A DNA stretch of 64,000 bases from Streptomyces mirabilis (GTDB lineage: Bacteria; Actinomycetota; Actinomycetes; Streptomycetales; Streptomycetaceae). The stretch covers positions 992,001 to 1,056,000 of the forward strand of contig NZ_JBCJKP010000001.1 in assembly GCF_039503195.1 (NCBI RefSeq), read 5' to 3'. Shown piece by piece: positions 42,958-52,317 of this stretch. Position 1 is the stretch's first letter. Each line of letters starts with the position of its first letter. Below the pieces are notes generated by a model. The model searched no databases. It was not told the origin of the DNA and saw nothing but the letters and a program-made list of their open reading frames with translations. Position numbers and translations under genes: made by a program.

Positions 42958-44618
42958 GCCGTGACCCCCGTGGCGGACCGCCGTTCCTCGCGCCGACGGC
43001 GTTGCAGCACCGGGTCCGGCACGGGCACGGCGGCGATGAGCCGTCGCGTGTAGTCCGTGCGCGGGTGCAGGAGCGTGGTCGCGGTACTGCCCTCCTCCTC
43101 GATGCGCCCGGCCCGCAGGACGACCACGTGCTGGGCGAATTGCTGTACGACGGCGAGGTCGTGGGACACGAACAGGCAGGCGAACCCCAGCTCGCCCTGG
43201 AGCCCCGCGATCACCTCGAGGACCGACTGCTGCACACTCACGTCGAGCGCGCTCGTCGGTTCGTCCGCGACCAACAGCCGCGGCTCGAGGACCAGCGCCC
43301 GGGCGAGGCTCACCCGCTGCCGCTGGCCACCGGACAACTCGCGCGGACCCCGCCGGGCCAACTCCCTCGGCAGACGGACGAGTTCGAGTGCGTCCCCGAC
43401 CCGGGTCCGGCGCTCGGCCGCCGGCATGCCCCGGCGGTGCACGCGCAGCGGCTCGGCTACGCACTCGGCCACGCTCATGCGTGCGTCGAGCGAGGCCACC
43501 GGGTCCTGCAGGACCACGCCGACGCCGGCCAGCAGGGCGCGCCGGGCCCGCCCCCGGATCCTGCCGAGGTCGGCGCCGAACAGCGACACCGAGCCGGACG
43601 ACGGTGGTACGAGGCCCAGCGCGACGCGCGCCGCGGTCGACTTGCCCGAGCCCGACTCCCCCACCAGACCCACGGTCTCACCGGCCCCGACCGTCAGCGA
43701 GACGCCGTCGAGTGCGCGGACGGCGCGACGCCCGCGGCCGAACCGCACGCTCACGTCCCGCAGTGCGACCACCGGGTCCGCGGCGGGCCGATCCCCTTCG
43801 GTTCGCCGGGAGTCGGCCCCCGGCTCGGCGACGGCCAGTCGCGGCACCGCCCCGAGCAGGCGCTTGGTGTACTCGTGCGTGGGCCGCAGGAGCACCTCCT
43901 CCACCGGCCCCGTCTCCACGATCTCCCCCTGGAGCATGACCGCGACGCGGTCCGCGAAGTCGGCGACCACGCCCATGTTGTGCGTGACCAGCAGCACCCC
44001 CGTGTCGAAGTCGGCGGCGAGCGACCGCAACAGGTCGAGGATCTCGGCCTGCACGGTCACGTCGAGCGCGGTGGTCGGTTCGTCGGCGATGAGCAGGCTC
44101 GGGGCGTTGGCGATCGCCATGGCGATGACCACGCGCTGCCGCTGTCCCCCGGAGAGCTGGAACGGGAACGCGGACGCCCGTGTCCCCGGATCCGGGATGC
44201 CGACGCGGCGCAGGAGTTCGACCGCCTCCCCGGCGGCCTCCTTGGCCGTGACGGGACGGTGGTTGCGGATGACCTCGGCGATCTGGGCGCCGATGCGGGT
44301 GAGCGGGTCGAGCGCGGTCGCGGGTTCCTGGAACACCATCGACGCGGTGCGACCCCGTAGACCCGCGAGGTCGGCCTCGGTGGCGCCGACGACGTCGGTG
44401 CCACCGACGACGGCGTGGCCCGTGGCGCGGGCGGTGCCCGGCAGCAGCCCCATCGCGGCGAGCGCGACGGTCGACTTGCCGGAGCCCGACTCGCCGACGA
44501 GGGCGAGCGTCTCACCGGGCCGGACCCGCAGCGAGACCTCTCGTACCGCGGCCACTTCACCCGTCTCCGTGGAGAAGGTGACGCCCAGGTTCTCGATCCG
44601 CAGGATGTCGGCGGTCAT
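42954..44618 (-). CDS. Fused dipeptide/oligopeptide ABC transporter ATPase (DppD-DppF type)
   Basis: 554 aa with two complete ABC domains. First half: Walker A VGESGSGKSTVALAAM, signature LSGGQRQRVVIAMAIA, Walker B LLIADEPTTALDV. Second half: VGESGSGKSTAARVALG, LSGGQRQRVSLARALV, LLVADEPTSALDVSVQQ. The oligopeptide-type linker after the first domain (HEYTKRLLGAVPRL) is repeated at the end (DYTRRLIAAVPVP). It energises the two permeases encoded just upstream; all junctions are 4-nt overlaps. ATG at 44616-44618. Confidence 0.93.
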   Translation of the reverse strand: MTADILRIENLGVTFSTETGEVAAVREVSLRVRPGETLALVGESGSGKSTVALAAMGLLPGTARATGHAVVGGTDVVGATEADLAGLRGRTASMVFQEPATALDPLTRIGAQIAEVIRNHRPVTAKEAAGEAVELLRRVGIPDPGTRASAFPFQLSGGQRQRVVIAMAIANAPSLLIADEPTTALDVTVQAEILDLLRSLAADFDTGVLLVTHNMGVVADFADRVAVMLQGEIVETGPVEEVLLRPTHEYTKRLLGAVPRLAVAEPGADSRRTEGDRPAADPVVALRDVSVRFGRGRRAVRALDGVSLTVGAGETVGLVGESGSGKSTAARVALGLVPPSSGSVSLFGADLGRIRGRARRALLAGVGVVLQDPVASLDARMSVAECVAEPLRVHRRGMPAAERRTRVGDALELVRLPRELARRGPRELSGGQRQRVSLARALVLEPRLLVADEPTSALDVSVQQSVLEVIAGLQGELGFACLFVSHDLAVVQQFAQHVVVLRAGRIEEEGSTATTLLHPRTDYTRRLIAAVPVPDPVLQRRRREERRSATGVTA

Positions 44619-45496
44619 CCGCGTCCCCTCACGTCGAAGGCGTCGCGCAGTCCGTCACCGAGGGCGTTGAAGGCGCAGACGACGAGGATGATGGCGAGGC
44701 CGGGCGGCACGATGAGCCACCAGCGTCCCGAGTACGCGGCTGTCAGACCGGCCGAGAGCATGCCGCCCCAGTCGGTCGACGGGGGTTGGACGCCCAGGCC
44801 GAGATAGGACACGTAGGCGACGAGGAGGATCGCGTCGGCGACCTGGAAGGTGGCGGCGACCACGACCGTCGAGACGGAGTTCGGCAGGATGTGCCGGCCG
44901 ATCGCCCGGCCGTGCGTGCCGCCGATGGCGCGCAGTGTCAGCACGTAGTCCCGGCCCTTCAGGGTGAGTGTCTCGGCCCGGACGAGACGGGAGGGGACCA
45001 GCCAGGAGACCAGGCCGAGGATGACGACGAGCCCCCAGGAGTCCGGGGTGGTGATGGCGGAGACGACGAGGAGGATGAAGAGCGCCGGGATGGCGATTCC
45101 GGCGTCCACGACCCGCATCATCACGACGTCGATCCAACCGCCCGCGTAGCCCGCGACCGCGCCCCAGAGCGTGCCGATGACGGTCGCGAGCAGGCCGGAG
45201 GCGAGGCCGACGAGAAGGGACACCCTGCCGCCGTACATGAGGCGCCCGAGCTCGTCGTGTCCGACGGCGTCGGTGCCGAGCGGGTGCGCGCCGCTCGGCG
45301 CCAGGTTCACCTGGGTCAGGTGGGTGTGGGTCTGGTCGGTCGAGTGGAGCAGCGGGCCGGCGAAGCAGAAGAGCAGGAACAGGACGACGACCGTCAGACC
45401 CGCGACCGCGAGCCTGTTGCGCGTGAACCTGCGCAGGACGAGGCGGTGGCCGGCGGCCGCCTCCACGGTGGGTGTCACCGGCAATACCGCGCTCAT
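44615..45496 (-). CDS. Peptide ABC transporter permease (DppC type)
   Basis: 293 aa. One N-terminal TM helix (LAVAGLTVVVLFLLFCFAGP) and five more, with GAHPLGTDAVGHDELGRLMY near the start and the EAA loop ETLTLKGRDYVLTLRAIGGT in the second half, as in OppC/DppC permeases. ATG at 45494-45496 is chosen because MSAVLP begins the natural N-terminus; the frame further upstream is shadow. It overlaps the DppB-type gene and the ATPase gene by 4 nt each. Confidence 0.93.
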   Translation of the reverse strand: MSAVLPVTPTVEAAAGHRLVLRRFTRNRLAVAGLTVVVLFLLFCFAGPLLHSTDQTHTHLTQVNLAPSGAHPLGTDAVGHDELGRLMYGGRVSLLVGLASGLLATVIGTLWGAVAGYAGGWIDVVMMRVVDAGIAIPALFILLVVSAITTPDSWGLVVILGLVSWLVPSRLVRAETLTLKGRDYVLTLRAIGGTHGRAIGRHILPNSVSTVVVAATFQVADAILLVAYVSYLGLGVQPPSTDWGGMLSAGLTAAYSGRWWLIVPPGLAIILVVCAFNALGDGLRDAFDVRGRG

Positions 45497-46452
45497 GACC
45501 GGCCCGCCTTCACTCGGGGATCGACGATCCGCTGGACGATGTCGGCGAGCAGCGTGCCGACGACCGTCGCGACGGAGATGACGAGGACGCAGCCGAGCAG
45601 CACCGGATAGTCGGAGGACTGCGCGGCGCTCCAGAACAGCAGCCCCATTCCTGGGTAGTTGAAGAGCTGCTCGACGACGAGGGCCCCGCCGAAGAGGACG
45701 GGCACGTAGTAGCCGAGCATCGCGACGACGGGGGTCAACGAGTTGCGGAACACGTGCCGCCACAGGATCGCGCGGGGCCGGGAGCCGCCGGCCCGCGCGG
45801 TCCGTACGTAGTCCTCGGAGAGGTTCTCCAGGGTCGCGGCGCGCATGTACCGGCTGAAGACGGCGACCATGGAGGCGGCTCCCGCGACGACCGGCAGGAC
45901 CAGCGCGTTCGGCTGCGAGAGCACCTGCCCGAGCGTGTCGCCCTGCGGCGCCTGCGAGGGGAACCAGGGCAGCAGCTGCGTGAAGACCAGGACCAGGACG
46001 AGCCCGAGGAAGTACACGGGGGTCGAGTACGCGACGAAGCTCAGCGTCGTGATGACGTAGTCCACCGGCTTGTTGCGCCGGACCGCCTGCCACATGCCGA
46101 GCGGGATCGCGAGCGCGAGCCCGGTCAGCGCGGACAGCACGGTGAGGACCAGGGTCTTCGGGAGACGCTGTTCGATGAGCCGGGAGACCGCCTCGTTCAG
46201 GGTGTACGAGGTGCCGAGGTCGCCGTGCAGCAGGGTGCGCAGGTAGGAGAGGTACTGGACGGGGAGCGAGCGGTCGAGGCCCTGCTCGTGGTCGAACTGC
46301 GCGATCTGCTGGGCCGTCGCCTGCGGGCCGAGAATCCCGCGCGCGGGTCCGCCTGGCAGCGCGTGCAGCAGGCAGAAGACCACCACCGTCACGATGAGGA
46401 TCACCGCGAGGGACTGCAGGACGCGCCGGGTGAGATAGAGGAGGGTGTCCAT
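45493..46452 (-). CDS. Peptide ABC transporter permease (DppB type)
   Basis: 319 aa. LYLTRRVLQSLAVILIVTVV at the N-terminus, RSLPVQYLSYLRTLLHGDLG, and the loop MRAATLENLSEDYVRTARAG are diagnostic of OppB/DppB permeases, with six TM helices. ATG at 46450-46452 lies 4 bp after the substrate-binding protein gene stop. Forms a heterodimer with the DppC-type protein. Confidence 0.94.
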   Translation of the reverse strand: MDTLLYLTRRVLQSLAVILIVTVVVFCLLHALPGGPARGILGPQATAQQIAQFDHEQGLDRSLPVQYLSYLRTLLHGDLGTSYTLNEAVSRLIEQRLPKTLVLTVLSALTGLALAIPLGMWQAVRRNKPVDYVITTLSFVAYSTPVYFLGLVLVLVFTQLLPWFPSQAPQGDTLGQVLSQPNALVLPVVAGAASMVAVFSRYMRAATLENLSEDYVRTARAGGSRPRAILWRHVFRNSLTPVVAMLGYYVPVLFGGALVVEQLFNYPGMGLLFWSAAQSSDYPVLLGCVLVISVATVVGTLLADIVQRIVDPRVKAGRS

Positions 46453-46456
46453 GCGG

Positions 46457-48250
46457 TCAGCGGTTCCACTTCCACTGCGCCGGGTGGAAGTTGGCCAGCG
46501 AGTCCTGTGCGAAGCCGCCGAGGCCGTTCTTGACGACCGAGATCTGGTAGTCGGGCTCCGGCAGCCAGATGACCGGAAGGTCCTTGGCGACGGCCGCGCT
46601 GTAGTCCCGTACGGCCTGCGCGGAGTTCGACGTGGTGGAGGCCGTGATCAGCTGGTCGACCTCCCGGTTGGAGTAGCTGCCGAAGTTCGAGCCGCCCTTG
46701 CTCTGGAAGAGCGAGTCGCCGGTCGGGAAGGCGTTGAAGTACCAGCTGCCGGCGGTACCGAAGAACGACAGCTGCCACGCGCAGATCGACTGGCTCGCGG
46801 TGCACGGCGGGGTCTGGGACAGCACCGAGTTCACGGGCGCGGTCTTGATCGTGAACTTGATCCCGGTCTTCTCCAACGAGGACTGGATCGCGCTCATCAT
46901 GTTGTCGGTGACGGTCGAGCCGGACTGCGACAGCACCTGCATCTGGAACCTGGTGCCCTGGGCGACCCCGTCACCACACTGTGAGGCACCCGCTCCCGGA
47001 TCCGTGCACACCATGACTCCGCCCTGTTCGGTCCAACCGTGCCCGGTCAGCAGGGACTTGGCGGCCGCGGTCGAGAAGGGGTACGGATTGCCCTTCTGCG
47101 TGGGCGAGAGGAAGTCGCTCGACTGCGCCTGTGGGATCGGGCCGTAGCCGGGGACCGCGGTGCCGTTGAAGATGACCTTCGCCAGGCTGCTCTGGTCGAT
47201 CGACCGCTGGACCGCCTGACGGGCGTACAGCTGCTTGAACACGGCGCCCATGGAGGGGTTGTTGAAGTTGTACGGCATGTAGGTGATCGCCCAGCCCGAC
47301 CAGGGCTTGACCGTGTACCCCTGGGCGGTGAACCGGTCCTTCTGGTCGAGGTCGGTCGCCTCGATGTAGCCGTAGTCGACGCTCCCCGAGCGCAGTGCGT
47401 TCTTCTCGGCGTCCGCCGTCGTGAACGGGAGGAGGTTCACGGTGGCGATGTCCGGCTTCTCACCACCGTCGTACTTCTTGTTGGCGGTGAGCACGACCTT
47501 GCCCGCGGTCGAGAAGGACTTGACCGCGTAGGGACCGCTGGTGGTCTTCCACAGCGCGTCCTTCTCATAGCCGGAGATGTTCTTCGCGACGGTGTTGAGG
47601 TACGTCCACACCTGCTTGGCGCCGGCGGCCGTCCGGTCGGCGTCCGACACCGCGGCCGATGCGGCGGTCTTGTCCCATGCGTGCTGTGGGAGCGGGTTGA
47701 TCGCGCTCAGCTCGTTGGCGAGCATCCAGTCGGAGTTGTAGACCTTGTCGAACGTGAGCGTGAAGTGGTGGTCGTCGACGGCCTTGAACGACGTCCAGTT
47801 GTCCGGCGCCTTGCCGGGGTTGTAGCCCGCCCACTGTTCCTTGTTCGCCTTGATGAGGTTGAACCAGAACTCCACGTCGCGCGAAGTGATCGGCTTGCCG
47901 TCGCTCCACCTGCGGTCGCCGAGTGTGAGGGTGACGCTCTTGCCGTCGGGGGCGAAGGCGGCGGCGGTGGCGACGGACCCGTTCTTGTTCCAGGCGATCT
48001 TGCCGGTCGAGCCGTCGTACGCGACGAGCGGCTCCCAAAGGCTGTTGGCGATGGAGATGTTGTTGGTGTTGAGGTGCGCCGCCGTGCCGATCGGCAGGAT
48101 CCAGTTCGGGGTGAAGTTCGCGGGCAGCGCGTAGTTGATGGAGTCGGGGGACGTGGACGACGTGCCGCTCGTCCCGGAGCAGCCCGCGAGCAGCAGCGTG
48201 CCCGCCGAGACGACGGCACCGGCGACGAGTGTCGCGCGAGCAGGGGACAT
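46457..48250 (-). CDS. Family 5 substrate-binding lipoprotein (peptide/glycan type)
   Basis: 597 aa. Lipoprotein signal: VVSAGTLLLAGC with the lipobox Cys near residue 24. SBP family 5 features: NSLWEPLVAYDGSTGKIAWN, then DRRWSDGKPITSRDVEFWFN and a C-terminal DQLITASTTSNSAQAVRDYS. It captures the ligand outside the membrane for the DppBCDF-type transporter, whose genes follow. ATG at 48250 follows GAGGAGAGTC; the longer frame is less likely. It is the first gene of the operon, divergent from the ROK repressor. Confidence 0.93.
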   Translation of the reverse strand: MSPARATLVAGAVVSAGTLLLAGCSGTSGTSSTSPDSINYALPANFTPNWILPIGTAAHLNTNNISIANSLWEPLVAYDGSTGKIAWNKNGSVATAAAFAPDGKSVTLTLGDRRWSDGKPITSRDVEFWFNLIKANKEQWAGYNPGKAPDNWTSFKAVDDHHFTLTFDKVYNSDWMLANELSAINPLPQHAWDKTAASAAVSDADRTAAGAKQVWTYLNTVAKNISGYEKDALWKTTSGPYAVKSFSTAGKVVLTANKKYDGGEKPDIATVNLLPFTTADAEKNALRSGSVDYGYIEATDLDQKDRFTAQGYTVKPWSGWAITYMPYNFNNPSMGAVFKQLYARQAVQRSIDQSSLAKVIFNGTAVPGYGPIPQAQSSDFLSPTQKGNPYPFSTAAAKSLLTGHGWTEQGGVMVCTDPGAGASQCGDGVAQGTRFQMQVLSQSGSTVTDNMMSAIQSSLEKTGIKFTIKTAPVNSVLSQTPPCTASQSICAWQLSFFGTAGSWYFNAFPTGDSLFQSKGGSNFGSYSNREVDQLITASTTSNSAQAVRDYSAAVAKDLPVIWLPEPDYQISVVKNGLGGFAQDSLANFHPAQWKWNR

Positions 48251-48328
48251 GACTCTCCTCGGGGTGAACAGGGGTGAACGAAGGGGCAACGGGCGTGGCG
48301 GAGCCAGTCAACGACCCGACTGTTCGAA

Positions 48329-48361
48329 GAAACAGACGCCCTGCTGTAAAAAGCCTGTTTC
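48329..48361. promoter_or_regulatory. Inverted repeat between SBP and ROK repressor genes
   Basis: gaaacag (48329-48335) and ctgtttc (48355-48361) form 7-bp arms 19 nt apart in an A/T-rich island with tgttc copies nearby (48321, 48365) and two gaaaaaagtg runs downstream. The island stands out in GC-rich DNA and lies between divergent starts at 48250 and 48444, so it is the probable operator/promoter region of the ROK repressor. Confidence 0.5.
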
Positions 48362-48443
48362 TGCTGTTCTGAAAAAAGTGGAGAGGTGGCTTCAGGGACG
48401 TACGCTCGGCATCCCGATCCCGTCGTCGGAAGTTACTTCGTCC

Positions 48444-49682
48444 ATGCCTGAAAAAAGTGCGGTACACCGCAGGGGTGCCACGGGCGTCTCGTCCCTGGCC
48501 GCGCGCGTCCTCGAACTCCTCGCCTCCGGGCAGGCGACCACGCGCACCGAACTTGCCGATCTGCTCGGGGCCGCGCCCTCGACGATCTCCCTGACGGTCG
48601 GTCAGCTCGTCGCCCACGGGCTGGTGGCCGAGCAGGGCACCCGCTCCTCCGCGGGAGGGCGTCCGCGCAAGGTCCTGCGGCTCGGCGGCAGCGACGGATT
48701 CGCGGTCGCGGCCGAACTCGGGGGCAGACACGCGCACGTCGGTGTCGTGCTGCCGGGCGGCGGGCTCACGGACGTGTCGACGGTGCCGTTTCCGACGGCG
48801 GAGGGGCCCGAGACCGCGCTGCCCGGGCTCGCCGAGACTCTGGAGGGCCTCGCCGAGCAGCATGGACGGGAGCTGCTCAAGGGGGTCGGCCTCTCGCTGC
48901 CGGGCCCGGTCGACGTCGCCTCCGGAGTGGTGACACTGCCGTCGCGCATGCCCGGCTGGAACCGGTTCCCCGTCCGGGCCTGGCTCGAGGACCGCTTCGG
49001 CGTTCCGGCGGCGATCGAGAACGACGCCAACTGCATGGCCGTCGGCGAGCACAGTGTCCAGCCGGCCGAGCGCCGCCAGTCGATCATGGTGAAGATGGGT
49101 TCCGCGATCGGCGCGGGCGTCATCGCCGACGGGCGGCTCTACCGGGGCGGGACCGGCGCCGCCGGCGAGATCACCCACGTACGGGTCGAGGCGGGACACG
49201 ACATTCCCTGCTCCTGCGGCAACACCGGGTGTCTGGAGACCGTCGCGTCGGGCGCGGCGCTGGTGCGCGTCCTGCGTGAGCGGGGGCTCGACGTCGACTC
49301 GATCGAGGACGTCGTCCGGTTCGCGTCCGACGCCGACCCGGAGGCGACCCGCGCCGTCCGTCAGGCCGGCCGCTACCTCGGCATGGTGCTGGCCGCCAAC
49401 GTCAACTTCTTCAACCCGGACGCCGTGTACCTCGGCGGCATCCTCTCCACGCTCGAACCGTTCGTCGCCGCCGTCCGCAGTCAGCTGTACGAGGGGTGCC
49501 ATCCGCTGGTGACCAAGCACCTGGTGATCGAGCGCGCGAGCCTCGGCGCGGACGCGGGGCTGGTCGGCGCGGGCCAGTTCGCGCTCCAACGGGCGCTGGT
49601 CCACGCACTCCAGGCCGTGACCGGAGCGGGAGCAGGAACGGGACCCCGTACCGACCAGCGCATACGAATCGAGGAGCCATGA
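48444..49682 (+). CDS. ROK-family transcriptional repressor
   Basis: 412 aa. An N-terminal winged HTH (RTELADLLGAAPSTISLTVG, QLVAHGLVAE) is followed by a ROK sugar-sensing domain: LGGRHAHVGVV, AIENDANCMAVGEH, KMGSAIGAGVIADG and the complete zinc motif CSCGNTGCLE. It is an XylR/NagC-type repressor, probably of the divergent transporter-kinase operon. ATG at 48444, and its stop overlaps the M81 gene start (ATGA). Confidence 0.9.
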   Translation: MPEKSAVHRRGATGVSSLAARVLELLASGQATTRTELADLLGAAPSTISLTVGQLVAHGLVAEQGTRSSAGGRPRKVLRLGGSDGFAVAAELGGRHAHVGVVLPGGGLTDVSTVPFPTAEGPETALPGLAETLEGLAEQHGRELLKGVGLSLPGPVDVASGVVTLPSRMPGWNRFPVRAWLEDRFGVPAAIENDANCMAVGEHSVQPAERRQSIMVKMGSAIGAGVIADGRLYRGGTGAAGEITHVRVEAGHDIPCSCGNTGCLETVASGAALVRVLRERGLDVDSIEDVVRFASDADPEATRAVRQAGRYLGMVLAANVNFFNPDAVYLGGILSTLEPFVAAVRSQLYEGCHPLVTKHLVIERASLGADAGLVGAGQFALQRALVHALQAVTGAGAGTGPRTDQRIRIEEP

Positions 49683-51208
49683 CGCACCCCCGTACCGCCG
49701 TCGACCGGCCCGTCATCGCCATCGCCGGACTCGGCATCGAGTCGTCGACGTTCTCCCCGGCGCGGACCGAGGCACCCGCCTTCCACCCACAGCGCGGCAA
49801 GGACGTCCTCACGCGCTATCCCTTCCTCACGCCCGGGACGCCCCTGCGTGCGGCGGCCTCCTGGCGCGGCGCGCTCGTCGGCAAGGCGCTGCCCGGGGGT
49901 ACGGTGACGGCGGCCGCGTTCGCGGAGCTCTCCGCGGAACTCCTGCGGCGGCTCGGGGAGCTGCCGCGCCTCGACGGGCTCTGGTACGACATCCACGGCG
50001 CCATGACGGTGGAGGGCGTCGACGACGCCGAGGCCGTCCTGCTCGCCCGGATCCGCGAGACCGTCGGAGCCGACGTCATCGTGTCCACCTCCATGGACCT
50101 GCACGGCAACGTCTCGCGCGAGCTCGCGCACATGAGCGACCTCATCACCTGCTACCGGATGGCTCCGCACGAGGACCACATGGAGACGAAGGAGCGGGCC
50201 GCCCGTCATCTCGTGGATCTGCTCACCACCGGTGCGCCCCGGCCGGTCAAGGCCTGGATCCCGGTGCCCGTGCTGCTGGCCGGTGAGCAGACCTCGACGC
50301 GTATCGAGCCCGCCAGGAGCGTGTACGCGGCCATCGACGAGGTGGAGGCGACGGACGGCGTGACCGACGCCGCGATCTGGGTCGGGTACGCGTGGGCGGA
50401 CGAGCCGCGCAACCGCGCCGCGGTCGTGGTCACCGGGCCGTCCGAGGCCGCCGTCGGGCGGGGCGCCGAGCGGCTGGCGCGCGGATTCTGGGAGGCGCGG
50501 CGCGCGTTCGCGTTCGTCGCGCCGACCGGGTCACTGGACGAGTGCCTCGCCGAGGCGCTGGCCTCCTCGCCCGACGCCCGGCCGTTCTTCATCAGCGACA
50601 CCGGCGACAATCCGACGGCGGGCGGGGCGGGCGATGTCACGTGGGGGCTCGAACGCGTCCTCTCCCGGCCGGAGTTCAAGGAACCGTCCGGGCCGACGGT
50701 CATCTACGCCTCCGTGCCGGGGCCGGCCGCCGTCGAGGCCGCGGAGCAGGCGGGCGTCGGCGCGACCGTCACGGTCACGGCCGGTGCCGAGGTGGACGAC
50801 CGGCACGCCGGGCCGCTCACCATGACCGGGGTGGTCCACGCGGTCCGGCACGGGGACCGGGACGCCGGGACGGAGGTCGTCCTGCGGGTCGGAAGCGTGT
50901 ACGTGATCACCACGCGGCTCCGTAAGCCGTACCACTACGAGCACGACTTCACCGACCTGGCGCTCGACCCGCGCGGCGCCGACGTCGTCGTGGTCAAGAT
51001 CGGCTATCTGGAACCGGAACTGTTCGCCATGTCCGCCGGCTGGAAGATGGCGTTGACCCCGGGCGGCGTCGACCAGGACCTCGTCCGGCTGGGCCACCAC
51101 CGCATCCGCCGCCCCATGTTCCCCTTCGACCCGCACATGCCCGACCCGGACCTCACGGCCCGCATCATCCCCGCGTCGAACGAGCCGCTGGTCGGAACGG
51201 ACGAGTGA
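49679..51208 (+). CDS. M81-family metallopeptidase (MlrC-like)
   Basis: 509 aa. IAGLGIESSTFSPARTEAPA at the start, DGLWYDIHGAMTVEGVDDAE, TSMDLHGNVSRELA, YRMAPHEDHMETKERAARHL and ISDTGDNPTAGGAGDVTWGL are the M81/MlrC blocks, including the zinc-binding Asp/His residues. MlrC hydrolyses linear microcystin peptides; most homologues have unknown substrates. It is cotranscribed with the ROK repressor and faces a peptide-type transporter operon, so the system may take up and break down a peptide or glycopeptide. Confidence 0.9.
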   Translation: MTHPRTAVDRPVIAIAGLGIESSTFSPARTEAPAFHPQRGKDVLTRYPFLTPGTPLRAAASWRGALVGKALPGGTVTAAAFAELSAELLRRLGELPRLDGLWYDIHGAMTVEGVDDAEAVLLARIRETVGADVIVSTSMDLHGNVSRELAHMSDLITCYRMAPHEDHMETKERAARHLVDLLTTGAPRPVKAWIPVPVLLAGEQTSTRIEPARSVYAAIDEVEATDGVTDAAIWVGYAWADEPRNRAAVVVTGPSEAAVGRGAERLARGFWEARRAFAFVAPTGSLDECLAEALASSPDARPFFISDTGDNPTAGGAGDVTWGLERVLSRPEFKEPSGPTVIYASVPGPAAVEAAEQAGVGATVTVTAGAEVDDRHAGPLTMTGVVHAVRHGDRDAGTEVVLRVGSVYVITTRLRKPYHYEHDFTDLALDPRGADVVVVKIGYLEPELFAMSAGWKMALTPGGVDQDLVRLGHHRIRRPMFPFDPHMPDPDLTARIIPASNEPLVGTDE

Positions 51209-51235
51209 CCCACCGAGCGCCCCTCACCCAGACCC

Positions 51236-52060
51236 CCCACCGGGACGGGCGGCGCCCGCCGGGTCGGGGCAGACTGCCGGGCCGGGGGAAAGATCCCCGG
51301 CTCGGATGGCAGATCGCGGGGCCTGGTAGCGCTCCACCAGAACCAGTGGCTGCCTGCGGGTGACAGCCCGCCGGGACCGGTGGCCGCCTGCCAGAACGGG
51401 TGACGGCGCGCCGGGCCCGGGGCAGCCCGCCGGGTCGGGTGGCAGCCCGCCGGGATCGATGGCCATCCGCCAGGGCGAGCAGCGGTCCACCGACACTCGT
51501 GACAGTCCGCCAGGTGAGATCCTCCTCCGCCAGAACCGATGGCCGTCTACCAAGACCGGCGATCCGGCACCGAAGCCGTAGCCGTAGCCGTCCGCCAGGT
51601 CCGGTGGCCGTCCACCATGTCCGACAGCCGTTCGCCATAACCGGCGACCGTCCGCCAAAACGGGCAGCCGTCCGCCAAGACCGACGACACACGCCGAAGC
51701 CGATGATCGTCCGCCAGGACCGATGGCCGGCCGGCCTCCGGCATCGGTTCGCCAAGACCGACGACCGTGCGCCATAGCCGGGCCGTCCGCCAGGACCTCC
51801 GCCAGGACCGGCGACCCGGCGCCGAAGCCGGAACCGTCCGCCAGAACCGGTCCCCGTCCACCACATCCGGCAGCCGTCCGCCAGAACAGGTAGCCGTCCG
51901 CCAGGGACCGGCGACCGTGCGCCGACGCGACGGCCGTCCGCCAGGACCGGCAGTCGTCCGCCAGGGCACGAGACCACCCGCTCAAACCGATCGCCGTCCG
52001 CCAGGAAAAGACGGCCGTCCACCGGGAAACGGTGGCCGTCCGCCGGGCAGGGAAAGACCT
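51236..52060. repeat. Degenerate ~21-nt tandem repeat array
   Basis: From just after the M81 gene to just before the chaplin gene the sequence is a run of imperfect units close to gccgtccgccaggaccgg. The core gtccgcca occurs at least 12 times exactly, with variants such as gttcgcca and gtgcgcca and spacers like cgacac or cgaagccg. Units are often 18-24 nt apart. The reverse strand is open for long stretches and would give WRTA/LADG-type heptads, but units drift in frame, so I treat it as non-coding. Confidence 0.75.
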
Positions 52061-52083
52061 GCCCGGCGCGGCGGTCAGCCGGT

Positions 52084-52317
52084 TCAGCTGTTCGTGCAGG
52101 TGTTCCCCGTCGCCGGGTTCAGCAGACTCAGCAGGTCGAGGGAGTTGCCGCAGAGGTTGAGGCCGAGGTCGAGGGGGATCTGGATGACGTTGCCGGACAG
52201 GACACCAGGACTGTTCGCGGCGACACCGACCGGGTTGGGGTCGGCGGCGGCGGTCCCGGCGGTGGCCAGCAGGGCCACACCTGCCAGCCCGGCGGCGGCC
52301 ATCAGACGAATACGCAT
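52084..52317 (-). CDS. Short chaplin-type secreted protein
   Basis: 77 aa. Signal peptide RLMAAAGLAGVALLATAGTA cleaved near AAADP. The mature part NSPGVLSGNVIQIPLDLGLN and CGNSLDLLSLLNPATGNTC is the chaplin domain (GNSPGVLSGN, IP....N.CGN.., LNP..GN.C) with its two conserved cysteines. Short chaplins self-assemble into amyloid-like films on aerial hyphae of Streptomyces. The charged/polar positions differ slightly from ChpE-type proteins (LDLGLN instead of VHIPVN). ATG at 52317; good evidence for a Streptomyces host. Confidence 0.85.
   Translation of the reverse strand: MRIRLMAAAGLAGVALLATAGTAAADPNPVGVAANSPGVLSGNVIQIPLDLGLNLCGNSLDLLSLLNPATGNTCTNS

Noticed and set aside
51236..52060. CRISPR array
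   Set aside because: Units are short, degenerate and without equal-length unique spacers; no cas genes nearby.
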